A stretch of 16,412 nucleotides of DNA from Candidatus Poribacteria bacterium (lineage in GTDB: Bacteria; Poribacteria; WGA-4E; GCA-2687025). The position numbers and the translations under genes were made by a program. The notes under the pieces were generated by a model, which did no database searches, had not been told where the DNA came from, and saw nothing but the letters and a program-made list of their open reading frames with translations. The stretch lies in assembly GCA_002687025.1 (NCBI GenBank), contig NYZG01000279.1:1-16412 (forward strand), given 5' to 3'. This document shows, piece after piece, positions 6,627 to 14,421 of this stretch (within the stretch, counting starts at the first letter, position 1; each line of letters starts with the position of its first letter).

Positions 6627-7570
6627 GGAGCCGCCACCTGCGGACGTACGCGATGGCGCTGTCCCTCGTGGCGATATGGACGCTATTCGCCGTCGTGACC
6701 GACGGCGTCTTCCTGAGTTCCCGCAATCTCCTCAATCTGACGCGCCAGGCGTCGGTGACGGCGATCCTGGCGATCGGCATGGTGGTGGTCATCATCAGCG
6801 GCCACATCGACCTGTCCGTCGGGTCGCTCGCGGGGTTTCTGGGGGCGGGGTTGGCGGTGTCTCACGGCGTCTTGGGCGCGCCGGGATTCGCGTCGGCGTT
6901 GCTCATGGTGGTGGTGGGAGCGGGACTGGGATGCTGCCACGGCCTCCTCGTTGCGTACCAGCGCGTCCCGGCGTTCATCGTGACTCTGGGCGGGCTGATG
7001 GTGTACCGAGGTGGAATGCTCGCCATCACCAAGGGCGGGACGCTGCGCCTCCCGATGGATTCCTGGCTGAAGGACATCGGGAACGGCAGCCTGCCGCAGA
7101 CCGCGTGGGGCATCCCCACGCCGTTGGTGCTGGTAGCGATCCTGTCCGTGGCCATGTGGCTGGTGGTTTCTCGCATGCGCTACGGCCGCCATGTCCACGC
7201 CGTGGGCGGAAATGCCGAGGCCGCGTTTCTGTCGGGCATCGACACACGACGCGTCGTCGTGATCGCGTTCACGACGATGGGCGCCCTTGCCGCCGTGGGT
7301 GGCGCGGTGCTCACCGCGCGTGTCGGCAGCGCCAGCCCGGAGGCCGGTAGACTGCTGGAGCTGGACGCCATCGCCGCGTGCGTCATCGGCGGAGCCAGCC
7401 TGATGGGCGGGCGTGGGAGCATTCCCGGCGCGCTTCTTGGGGCGCTGGTGATGGCCAGCGTGGACAACGGCATGAGCCTCGCGAACATGGGGCCTTTCTG
7501 GCAGGACATCGTCAAGGGATCGGTACTCGTCGTGGCGGTCTGGTTCGACATGCGCGTACGGGCGCGCTAG
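6623..7570 (+). CDS. Sugar ABC transporter permease (XylH/RbsC type)
   Basis: 315 residues, starting at the ATG inside the ATGA overlap with the ATPase stop. Many hydrophobic segments suggest 8-10 membrane helices. The N-terminal block LAIGMVVVIISGHIDLSVGS (49-68), the GGNAEAAFLSGI loop (195-206) that contacts the ATPase, and the C-terminal NGMSLAN/FWQDIVKGS/AVWFDM blocks (282-310) are XylH-like as I remember that family. In this family the permease pairs with one double-domain ATPase and a periplasmic sugar-binding protein. No binding-protein gene lies in the operon or elsewhere in the window. A longer in-frame extension to 6020 is a shadow of the ATPase gene. The exact sugar or polyol cannot be told from the sequence. 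Confidence 0.92.
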   Translation: MRSRHLRTYAMALSLVAIWTLFAVVTDGVFLSSRNLLNLTRQASVTAILAIGMVVVIISGHIDLSVGSLAGFLGAGLAVSHGVLGAPGFASALLMVVVGAGLGCCHGLLVAYQRVPAFIVTLGGLMVYRGGMLAITKGGTLRLPMDSWLKDIGNGSLPQTAWGIPTPLVLVAILSVAMWLVVSRMRYGRHVHAVGGNAEAAFLSGIDTRRVVVIAFTTMGALAAVGGAVLTARVGSASPEAGRLLELDAIAACVIGGASLMGGRGSIPGALLGALVMASVDNGMSLANMGPFWQDIVKGSVLVVAVWFDMRVRAR

Positions 7571-7587
7571 GCGTTAGGTGGAGCAGT

Positions 7588-8637
7588 ATGCCGACAGTTC
7601 CCGCGGAATCCCTCAGGTCCATCGCGCGTGACATCTTCGAGGCGTTGGGCGCCCCGTCCGAAGACGCCGAGGCGGTTGCCGACGTGCTCGTCGAGGCCAA
7701 TCTGGCAGGCCACGACTCGCACGGCGTCATCCGCGTGACGCAACACTGCGCGAGCGTTCGCGCGGGCGACACCGTCCCCGGCGCGACGACCACCACCGTA
7801 CGCGAGACCGCGACGACGACGATACACGACGCGCAGTGGAACTTCGGGGCCGTGGCGATGTCCCGCGCGCTTGCGGACGGCATGGACAAGGCGCGCGACC
7901 TGGGCATGCACGCCTTCGGCATCCACAACTGCAATCACATCGGGCGTCTCGGCCACTACTCGGACCTCGCCGCGCGCGCCGGCTTCGTGCCGATGATAGC
8001 CGTCAACAGCACCGGCGCCGGCGCGTCGGTCGCGCCCTACGGAGGGCGGCACGGCAAGCTAGGGACCAACCCGTTCTGCGTAGCCTTTCCGACGACGGAC
8101 GACCCGGTCCTCATGGACATGACGTCGAGCATCGTGGCGGAGGGGAAGATACGCGTCCGGCGGAACTCAGGCGAGTCGTTGCCGGAGGGATGGATTCTGG
8201 ATCGGCACGGCGATCCGTCCACCGACCCCGAGGACTTCTACGGCCCGCCACGGGGCGCGATCCTGCCATTCGGCGGCCCGGTGGCCCACAAGGGGTTCGC
8301 CCTCAGCATGATGGCCGAGCTGCTCGCGGGCTCCCTCACCGGGGCCGGGAACGTCGGCGAGCGGGACGGACACATCGGCAACGGCGTGTTCTGCCTACTG
8401 ATGGACGTCGGCGCGTTCCGGGCCGAGGCCGACTTCCGAAGCACTGCGAGCCGCGTCGGCGCGTACGTCAAGGATTGCGAACCGGCCGACGGCACAGATG
8501 AGGTGCTGCTGCCCGGCGAGCCGGAGCACCGGGCGCGACACTCACGTTCGGCATCCGGTATCGTTGTAGACGACACCACGTGGCGCGGCCTCTGCGAGGA
8601 GGCGGCGAAAGCCGGGCTGGCGGCGCCACAGACCTAA
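7588..8637 (+). CDS. Ldh-family oxidoreductase (malate/L-lactate dehydrogenase type 2)
   Basis: 349 residues, the usual family length. Conserved blocks: GHDSHGVIR (41-49) with the active-site His and Arg, NCNHIGRLG (114-122), a PYGGRHGKLGTNP stretch (150-162) near the NAD(P) site, MDMTSS (176-181) and AHKGFALSMM (233-242). Members reduce or oxidise 2-oxo/2-hydroxy acids such as lactate, malate, ureidoglycolate or sugar-derived keto acids such as 2,3-diketogulonate; the fold is unrelated to classical LDH. The ATG at 7588 has GGTGGAG upstream, and the gene begins 17 bp after the permease, so it is the last member of the importer operon. A role in oxidising a product of the imported compound is likely but the substrate is open. 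The frame can be extended upstream, but only into the permease gene. Confidence 0.9.
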   Translation: MPTVPAESLRSIARDIFEALGAPSEDAEAVADVLVEANLAGHDSHGVIRVTQHCASVRAGDTVPGATTTTVRETATTTIHDAQWNFGAVAMSRALADGMDKARDLGMHAFGIHNCNHIGRLGHYSDLAARAGFVPMIAVNSTGAGASVAPYGGRHGKLGTNPFCVAFPTTDDPVLMDMTSSIVAEGKIRVRRNSGESLPEGWILDRHGDPSTDPEDFYGPPRGAILPFGGPVAHKGFALSMMAELLAGSLTGAGNVGERDGHIGNGVFCLLMDVGAFRAEADFRSTASRVGAYVKDCEPADGTDEVLLPGEPEHRARHSRSASGIVVDDTTWRGLCEEAAKAGLAAPQT

Positions 8638-8655
8638 ACTTGGGTGACGACTCGG

Positions 8656-8667
8656 CGTCTATAGACG
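8656..8667. promoter_or_regulatory. Perfect 12-bp palindrome in the gap before the export genes
   Basis: CGTCTATAGACG is self-complementary over 12 bases within the 74-bp gap 8638-8711, centred about 50 bp before the adaptor start. It could be a dimeric regulator site, and its TATAGA core resembles a -10 element, but no -35 sits at proper spacing (TTGGGT at 8640-8645 leaves only 14 bases). No poly-T follows, so it is not an intrinsic terminator. Confidence 0.3.
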
Positions 8668-8700
8668 TACAGGGTGTATGTGTTGTGCGAGTAGGGCAGA

Positions 8701-8706
8701 AGGAGG
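8701..8706 (+). promoter_or_regulatory. Strong Shine-Dalgarno setting the GTG start of the adaptor gene
   Basis: AGGAGG is followed by five bases (CGTCT) and the GTG at 8712. This fixes the start in an open frame that otherwise extends back to 8580, inside the preceding dehydrogenase gene. Confidence 0.8.
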
Positions 8707-8711
8707 CGTCT

Positions 8712-10730
8712 GTGTTCAGACCGCCATTTAGCGGGTCAGTTGTTGGCGCGGTCGTTCTCGTTGCGCTTATCGGCACGGTGTTCGCGGGTTGCGACCAGAA
8801 GAGCGAAGCGAACGCTCCACAGAACAGAGTTGAGGCGGCGCGGACCGGCCCGTTCTCCGTGCGCGTGCAGGAGTCCGGCACACTTGAGGCGCTCATATCC
8901 GTCGAGATCAAGTCCAACGTAGAGGGCGAGCTCCTCGAGCTCAACGTCGAGGACGGCGACGTGGTCGAGGCCGGGCAGGTCCTCGGCGTGATCGACCCCG
9001 AGCAGATAGACGAGGAGGTCGCTCAGGCCGAGGCGAACCACGACGCGGCTAAGGCTCAGTTGGAGCAGGCGGTCGAGCAGACGCGCGTCACCAAGAGCCG
9101 GCTGGACTCGCAACTCCTCCAGGAGATCGAATCGGTTAGGTCCGCGCAGGCGTCGCTAGAGGCGACCATGCAGACGTCCATCACGCAGATTTCCTCCGCC
9201 GAGACGGACCTCGCGAACTCACGCGACACCCTGGAGCGCGACAAGATCACGCAGAACCAGGCGGGAATCCAGCTGCAGCAGATTGAGATCAGCCTGTCGC
9301 AGATGCTGGCGACGCTCGATTCGTCACGCGTGGCGAGCGAAAACGCGCAGCGCGAACTCGCACGCAACCAGGAGCTGTTCGACAAGAATTACGTGAGCGC
9401 GAAAGCCCTCGACGACGCGCAAGATCGCGCCGCGTCTGCGAAGGCCTCCTACGAGAACGCGCAGCAGAACGTCGAGAGCCAGCGCAAGTCCAGCGAATCG
9501 CAGAAGGCGTCCATCGAAGGCCAGAAGCGCGTCATCAACTCGCGCGAAACGACGCTCACCTTCCAGACCGCGAACCTGGAAACGCTCAAGCTGTCTCGCG
9601 CCGCCTCGGAGCGGCAGTCGCAGGCGAATCTCGTCGTCGCGCAGTCGCGCCTGCAAGAGACGCAGGACACCATCGACGGACAGAAGAAGGTCGCCGAGCT
9701 TTCCGAGACCAGCGCGCAGGCTTCCGTGCTGAGGAACCAGTCGTCGCTCGAAACGGCGAGGCAGCGCCAGGGGTGGACGATCATCACATCCCCCATCGCC
9801 GGGACGGTTACGAACCTCGTGGTGGAACAGGGCGAGATCGTCACATCCGGGCGTAGCGCGTTCTCGCAAAGCCCGCCCCTGATGAACGTGGACGACCTGT
9901 CGCAGATGATCGTGCGCGTGCCGGTCAACGAGGTGGACATGGGGCAGATGGCGGAGGGCCACCGCGCCGAGATCACCGTGAGCGCCTACCCGCGTAGGAA
10001 GTTCCAAGGCCGTGTGCGGCAGATCGCCCCCAGCGGGAGCAGCAGCGACAACGTCGTCCGCTTCGAGGTAGAGGTGGAGGTGCTGGGCTCGCCGAAGGAA
10101 CTACTGCCCGGCATGACAGCCGACGTGGACATCTTCGTCGTGGACCGGCAGGACGTGCTCCAGATAGCCCTCGAGGCTGTCAACGAGGAGGACAGCTTCG
10201 GAGTACTGGTAGACCTGAAGCCGGAGGAACGCTCGAAGCTAAGCATCGGCGACGACGTCAAGGTCGAGACGCGCATGGGCAAGCAGGTCGACGCGCGCGT
10301 GCAGACCGTCGAAGAGCCGGTCAGCCTGGCGCTGCGTGGGCAGACGCGCGGCTGGCGCGCCGGCCCTGTCGAGTTCTCGCTTGTGCTGGCGGACGGACAG
10401 TCGCTCACCAGCCTCGCCGGGCGTATCACGCAGATGAAGTCGTACTACGTCGAGGTCGCTGCGGCGGGTGGCGCGGCCGAGGGTGGCGGAGCGCCGGCCG
10501 CAGGCGGCGAAGGCGGGCCCGGCGGCGGCGCAAGGGGCGAGGGTGGCGGCCGTCCAGCCGGAGGCGGCGGCGGCCGCGGCGGACCTGGCGCAGCGGGCGG
10601 GGGAAAGCGTACGCCGATCGAGATCGGCATGAAGAACGAGGCGTTCTACGAGATCGTCTCCGGCATCACTGCGGGGACAAAGGTCCTCATACGGCCGCCC
10701 AGGCCGTCGCAGAACCCGTTCGGGCGGTAG
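8712..10730 (+). CDS. HlyD/MacA-like periplasmic adaptor, probable lipoprotein with very long coiled coil and Gly-rich insert
   Basis: 672 residues from a GTG with an ideal Shine-Dalgarno. The N-terminus has a hydrophobic stretch ending VFAGC (Cys27), a near-lipobox with Phe at -3, so lipid anchoring or a membrane anchor is likely. Two lipoyl half-motifs (about 62-95, EGELLELNVEDGDVVEAGQV, and 356-380, SPIAGTVTNLVVEQGEIV) flank a Gln/Ser/Glu-rich coiled-coil region of about 250 residues (about 97-355), far longer than in MacA. A beta-barrel part (about 397-478) and a membrane-proximal part with a late EIGM-to-IVSGITAGTKVLI ending follow. Between these, 584-631 is mostly Gly with Ala, Pro, Arg and Glu. 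Such adaptors link an inner-membrane transporter to an outer-membrane TolC-type channel. Two MacB-like permease genes follow directly. Confidence 0.87.
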   Translation: MFRPPFSGSVVGAVVLVALIGTVFAGCDQKSEANAPQNRVEAARTGPFSVRVQESGTLEALISVEIKSNVEGELLELNVEDGDVVEAGQVLGVIDPEQIDEEVAQAEANHDAAKAQLEQAVEQTRVTKSRLDSQLLQEIESVRSAQASLEATMQTSITQISSAETDLANSRDTLERDKITQNQAGIQLQQIEISLSQMLATLDSSRVASENAQRELARNQELFDKNYVSAKALDDAQDRAASAKASYENAQQNVESQRKSSESQKASIEGQKRVINSRETTLTFQTANLETLKLSRAASERQSQANLVVAQSRLQETQDTIDGQKKVAELSETSAQASVLRNQSSLETARQRQGWTIITSPIAGTVTNLVVEQGEIVTSGRSAFSQSPPLMNVDDLSQMIVRVPVNEVDMGQMAEGHRAEITVSAYPRRKFQGRVRQIAPSGSSSDNVVRFEVEVEVLGSPKELLPGMTADVDIFVVDRQDVLQIALEAVNEEDSFGVLVDLKPEERSKLSIGDDVKVETRMGKQVDARVQTVEEPVSLALRGQTRGWRAGPVEFSLVLADGQSLTSLAGRITQMKSYYVEVAAAGGAAEGGGAPAAGGEGGPGGGARGEGGGRPAGGGGGRGGPGAAGGGKRTPIEIGMKNEAFYEIVSGITAGTKVLIRPPRPSQNPFGR

Positions 10731-10769
10731 TGACGCGATTACCGACGCGCGAAGCATAGGATAAGGCGG

Positions 10770-12065
10770 ATGAGGTCGATCGAGTCGATCACGCAGGGCC
10801 TCCGCGCGATCTTCGAGAACAAGCTGCGGTCCTCCCTGACGCTTCTCGGCATCATGATCGGCGTAGCCGCGGTACTGGCGATGGTGTCTATCAGCGACGG
10901 CGCCCGCGCGATCATCGTCGAGGATATCGAGCGCTTCGGCGGCAGCGCCCAGTTCATGATGTTCCGCACCGGCATGATCCAGAAGAACGGCCGATGGGTG
11001 CGGAACAACAGCCCCGAATACTTCGTCTACGACGACGTACTCGCCATCGAGCGTGAGTGCCCGAGCGTGGAGCTCGTCATCCCACGCATCCCGCAGTGGT
11101 GGGGCACGCGCATCACCACGGGCGAGGGCGCCAACGCCCGTGAGACGAGGGCGGGCTACCAGGGCGTCACTCCGGCCATGATGGAGGGCATGGAGTGGTA
11201 TCCCGAGGTCGGTCGATTCGTCGAGGAGTCCGACGAGGTCGACTGGAATCGCGCGGCCATCCTGGGACAGACCGTCGTCATCGAGCTGTTTGGCTCGGAG
11301 GATCCGATCGGCGCCGAGATTCGCGTCAATGACGAGCGCTTCGACGTGGTCGGCACGATGGAGCATCGCGGCAAGAGCATCCAATACGGCTGGGACCTCG
11401 ACAACACCGTCATCATGCCGATGTGGACGGCGCAGCAGCGGTTCAACGGCTCCGACGAAATCCGCATGCTCGCCGTCCAGGCGAACAGCACCGACCAGCT
11501 CTTAGGCGCAATGGGCGAGGTCGAATCCCTCATGGATCGTCGACACAACGGCGACAAGTTCTACCGCACGTGGTCTCCGGGTACATCGAACCTCGAGTTC
11601 GTGGAGAAGCTCCGGCTTACCCTAACGTGGGTTCTCGGCATCATCGCCGGGTTCTCGCTGTTCATCGGCGGCGTGGGCATCATGAACATCATGCTCGTGT
11701 CCGTCACCGAGCGGACGCGGGAGATTGGGCTGCGGAAGGCCCTCGGCGGGCGCAGGGCGGACATCCTCATCCAATTCCTCATTGAGGCCGCGTCGCTGTG
11801 CGTAGTGGGCGGCGTGTTCGGCCTTGTGTTGGGAATCGGCTTCGGGTGGAGCGTAGCGAAAGTGATCTCCACGCCGCAGGTCGGCGGATTCATCGGCCCG
11901 CTGATGGGGCTGCGCGGGGACTGGGTGGCGTGGCCGTTCTCGGTGTCGGCGCCGTGGGTAGTGGCGTCGATGCTCGTATCGGTCGCCATCGGCGTGTTCT
12001 TCGGTCTGTACCCCGCCTGGAAGGCCGCGCGGCTGACGCCGGTCGACGCCCTGCGCCATCAATGA
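10770..12065 (+). CDS. MacB/FtsX-type ABC transporter permease (first copy)
   Basis: 431 residues. It has one N-terminal membrane helix (about 21-43, LTLLGIMIGVAAVLAMVS), a large periplasmic domain (about 45-283), then three helices in the FtsX domain (about 285-308, 336-360 and 394-415), and the typical ending FFGLYPAWKAARLTPVDALRH. The GVGIMNIMLVSVTERTREIG block (301-320) is the hallmark of the family. MacB in E. coli carries its ATPase at the N-terminus; here there is none, so a separate LolD/MacB-type ATPase must be supplied. Such permeases act as mechanotransmitters in export of peptides, lipoproteins or small molecules together with an adaptor. The ATG at 10770 follows an AAGG-type site 39 bp after the adaptor stop; the next permease begins 19 bp downstream, so the three genes form one operon. 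Confidence 0.92.
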   Translation: MRSIESITQGLRAIFENKLRSSLTLLGIMIGVAAVLAMVSISDGARAIIVEDIERFGGSAQFMMFRTGMIQKNGRWVRNNSPEYFVYDDVLAIERECPSVELVIPRIPQWWGTRITTGEGANARETRAGYQGVTPAMMEGMEWYPEVGRFVEESDEVDWNRAAILGQTVVIELFGSEDPIGAEIRVNDERFDVVGTMEHRGKSIQYGWDLDNTVIMPMWTAQQRFNGSDEIRMLAVQANSTDQLLGAMGEVESLMDRRHNGDKFYRTWSPGTSNLEFVEKLRLTLTWVLGIIAGFSLFIGGVGIMNIMLVSVTERTREIGLRKALGGRRADILIQFLIEAASLCVVGGVFGLVLGIGFGWSVAKVISTPQVGGFIGPLMGLRGDWVAWPFSVSAPWVVASMLVSVAIGVFFGLYPAWKAARLTPVDALRHQ

Positions 12066-12084
12066 CCTCGCATATGGAGCCACG

Positions 12085-13524
12085 ATGATTCAGGAGATCA
12101 TCTCAGGTCTGACCCCGCAGGGCGTTCTGCGCTGGGCGTTCTTGGGTCTGTGTGGGCTTCTCGCGGCTACGCTCCCGCTGTTGACGTTGTATGTGGTCGT
12201 CACACGATCCGGCCGCGAGGCCCTGCGCATGGGCGTCACGAACCTCGGTCGCAACCCGTTGCGCACGGGGCTCACGGGCGTCGGGATAATCATCGGCGTC
12301 GGCGCTGTCGTCGCGGTGATTTCCATGGGCGACGGCGCCCAGGTGATGGTCGCGGCCGAGGTCGCGCAGAACGGGGGTCTCAGCCTCATTGAGGTGTACA
12401 AGGACGACTGGGCGCGGCAGGGCGGCAGCACTCTGACTTCGCGCACGCGTAGCGGATGGGGAAGGTGGCGTCGCAATAAGGCGAAGCCGCTGGACTACGC
12501 CGACTACGAGAACATGAACATGCTCCTGTCCTCCGTGGTGGAGGTGAGCGCCGAGGACGGCTTCGGCGGCGGCATCATCTTCCGCAACGGAGAGACGTCC
12601 AAGGACGGCTCGCTGAACGGCGCGACCCCAGCATATCCAGCCGTGTACAACTGGCGTGTGCGCGAAGGCCGGTTCCTCAATGCTGGGGACGTGGACGCCT
12701 CGGCCAAGGTCGCTGTGCTCGGCGCGCAGATCGCGTATGACCTGTTCGGAGACCTCAGCCCCGTTGGCGCGGAGATCGTGGCCGTGCAGGAGAAGGGCGG
12801 ACGCGAACGCGGCGAGGAAACCCGGTCGGAATCACTGAGACTCCAGGTCGTCGGCGTCATGGAGGAGAAGGGCGCTGCGGCGTCCACCGACGGTTGGGAT
12901 GACCGCGTATTCATGCCGCTGACCGCGTTCCACAAGCGCGTCAAGGGGGACACCGACCTCGCGCGCATGCGGATTCAGGCGACCTCGGTCGAGGCCGTGC
13001 CGGTGGCCATTGAGGAGATCAAGCGGGTGTTGGCCCGCCGACATGAGGATCCCTCGGCGTTCGAGTTCTGGACGGCCACCGAGGAGATCGAGACCGCCGG
13101 GCGGCTCGGGATGATGCTGAAGCTGTTGATGGGTGTCGTGGCCGGCATCGCGCTGGTCGTCGCCGGGATCGGGATCATGAACATCATGCTCGTGTCCGTC
13201 ACGGAGCGAACGCGGGAAATCGGCCTGCGCAAGGCGTTGGGCGCCAAACGACGCGATGTGCTGTTCCAGTTCCTCATCGAGACCTCGGTCCTCAGCCTGT
13301 CCGGCGGGCTCGTCGGCACGGCGTTCGGAGCCGTGCTCGGACGCGGTTCAGCGGAACTGCTCAGGCGCTTCGTGCTGGCCGGAGCCGTGTGGCCTTCCAC
13401 TGTGTCACCGGTCGGCGTGGCGGTCGCGGTGAGCGTGGCGTTTGTCGTCGGCGTCGTGTCGGGGGTGTATCCGGCGAGCCGGGCGGCTAAACTGACCCCG
13501 GTGGAAGCGTTACGCACGGACTAG
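12085..13524 (+). CDS. MacB/FtsX-type ABC transporter permease (second copy, with extra N-terminal helix)
   Basis: 479 residues. It has the same plan as the preceding permease: a helix at about 62-82 (LTGVGIIIGVGAVVAVIS), a periplasmic domain (about 85-340), and three C-terminal helices (about 345-370, 396-420, 442-463) ending VYPASRAAKLTPVEALRTD. A stretch of 24 residues from 363 is identical to 303-326 of the first copy. It also carries an added hydrophobic segment at its N-terminus (about 15-40), so five helices are expected instead of four, which would reverse the side of the first residue. The periplasmic domain has an Arg/Lys-rich part (120-134) and a charged insertion (235-250) not seen in the first copy. 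GGAG five bases before the ATG supports the start. It probably pairs with the first copy as a heterodimer; no ATPase is fused or adjacent. Confidence 0.9.
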   Translation: MIQEIISGLTPQGVLRWAFLGLCGLLAATLPLLTLYVVVTRSGREALRMGVTNLGRNPLRTGLTGVGIIIGVGAVVAVISMGDGAQVMVAAEVAQNGGLSLIEVYKDDWARQGGSTLTSRTRSGWGRWRRNKAKPLDYADYENMNMLLSSVVEVSAEDGFGGGIIFRNGETSKDGSLNGATPAYPAVYNWRVREGRFLNAGDVDASAKVAVLGAQIAYDLFGDLSPVGAEIVAVQEKGGRERGEETRSESLRLQVVGVMEEKGAAASTDGWDDRVFMPLTAFHKRVKGDTDLARMRIQATSVEAVPVAIEEIKRVLARRHEDPSAFEFWTATEEIETAGRLGMMLKLLMGVVAGIALVVAGIGIMNIMLVSVTERTREIGLRKALGAKRRDVLFQFLIETSVLSLSGGLVGTAFGAVLGRGSAELLRRFVLAGAVWPSTVSPVGVAVAVSVAFVVGVVSGVYPASRAAKLTPVEALRTD

Positions 13525-13560
13525 CGGCAGTCACGGGCTGCCATGTGGATAGGGTCAGAG

Positions 13561-14421
13561 ATGCTCGTCACGCAGTTCCAGGTGGATCCCGCGAAGTTCA
13601 AGCTGAAGAAGTGCGACCCAGGCTACACCGGCGACATGAAGCGCAAGGACGCGCGCGCGAAGCTCGCCGAAGACATCGAGCGGATGCGCGACCTACAGGA
13701 CAGGTTCTACGCGGCGGGCACACACTCGCTGCTGTTGATCCTCCAGGCGCGGGACGCCGCCGGCAAGGACAGCACGATAAAGCACGTCCTGTCCGGCCTG
13801 AACCCGTCCGGCTGCGATGTGTACTCGTACAAGTCCCCCAGCTCCGAGGAGCTGGACCACGGCTACCTGTGGCGGCACATGCTCGATCTGCCACGCCGGG
13901 GGCACATCGGTATCTTCAACCGATCGTACTACGAGGAAGTCACCGCAGTGCGTGTGCACCCGCAATTCCTCGCCGGTCAGCGTATCCCCGCCGAACTCGT
14001 CACGAGCCAGATATGGGACGAGCGATACGAGGACATCAACTCGTTCGAGCGGTACCTCACGCGCAACGGCACACGCGTCGTGAAGTTCTTCCTGAACGTC
14101 TCCCGTGACGAGCAGAAGGCGCGCTTCATGGAGCGCATCGAGAACCCGGCCAAGCATTGGAAGTTCTCGAATTCCGACATGATGGTGCGCGGGCTGTGGG
14201 ACGAATACGACGAGGCGTTCGAGGACACGCTCAAGAACACAAGCACGCCGGATGCGCCATGGTACGTCGTCCCCGCCGACCGCAAGTGGTTCACGCGGCT
14301 CGCGGTGGCCGACATCATCGTCAACGCGTTGGAGACGATGGACCCGCAGTACCCCGCCGTGACCGACGGGCAACGCGAGGGCATCGGAGAAGCGCGCACG
14401 ATCCTCGCCGCCGGGGATTAG
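13561..14421 (+). CDS. ppk2: Polyphosphate kinase 2 (PPK2), class III-like
   Basis: 286 residues from the ATG at 13561 (AGGG six bases upstream); an ATG at 13543 would add six residues but has no clear ribosome-binding site. PPK2 features: P-loop ARDAAGKDS (63-71), followed by TIKHVLSGLNPSG, then KSPSSEELDH, and the Walker-B-like FNRSYYEE (119-126). The NRSYYEE form, instead of the DRSWYNR of class I enzymes, and the TIKHV segment point to class III, which phosphorylates AMP and ADP with polyphosphate; this class reading is from memory of family motifs. R208-ended MMVR followed by WDEYDEAF (213-220) is the usual lid/C-terminal region. It is cytoplasmic, involved in energy and nucleotide supply. 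It stands 36 bp after the second permease and its stop overlaps the convergent glycosyltransferase stop. Confidence 0.9.
   Translation: MLVTQFQVDPAKFKLKKCDPGYTGDMKRKDARAKLAEDIERMRDLQDRFYAAGTHSLLLILQARDAAGKDSTIKHVLSGLNPSGCDVYSYKSPSSEELDHGYLWRHMLDLPRRGHIGIFNRSYYEEVTAVRVHPQFLAGQRIPAELVTSQIWDERYEDINSFERYLTRNGTRVVKFFLNVSRDEQKARFMERIENPAKHWKFSNSDMMVRGLWDEYDEAFEDTLKNTSTPDAPWYVVPADRKWFTRLAVADIIVNALETMDPQYPAVTDGQREGIGEARTILAAGD

Noticed and set aside
8640..8665. Possible promoter before the adaptor (TTGGGT and TATAGA)
   Set aside because: Spacing is 14 bases, too short for a sigma-70-type promoter; only the palindrome was kept.
10239..11384. 381-residue minus-strand frame across the adaptor end and first permease
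   Set aside because: It crosses the boundary of two well-supported plus-strand genes and its Asp/Arg/Leu-rich product has no recognisable family.
13526..13542. Small hairpin GGCAG/CTGCC after the second permease stop
   Set aside because: Only a 5-bp stem with a 7-base loop and no T-run, so not an intrinsic terminator; it ends exactly before the alternative PPK2 ATG at 13543 but that may be chance.
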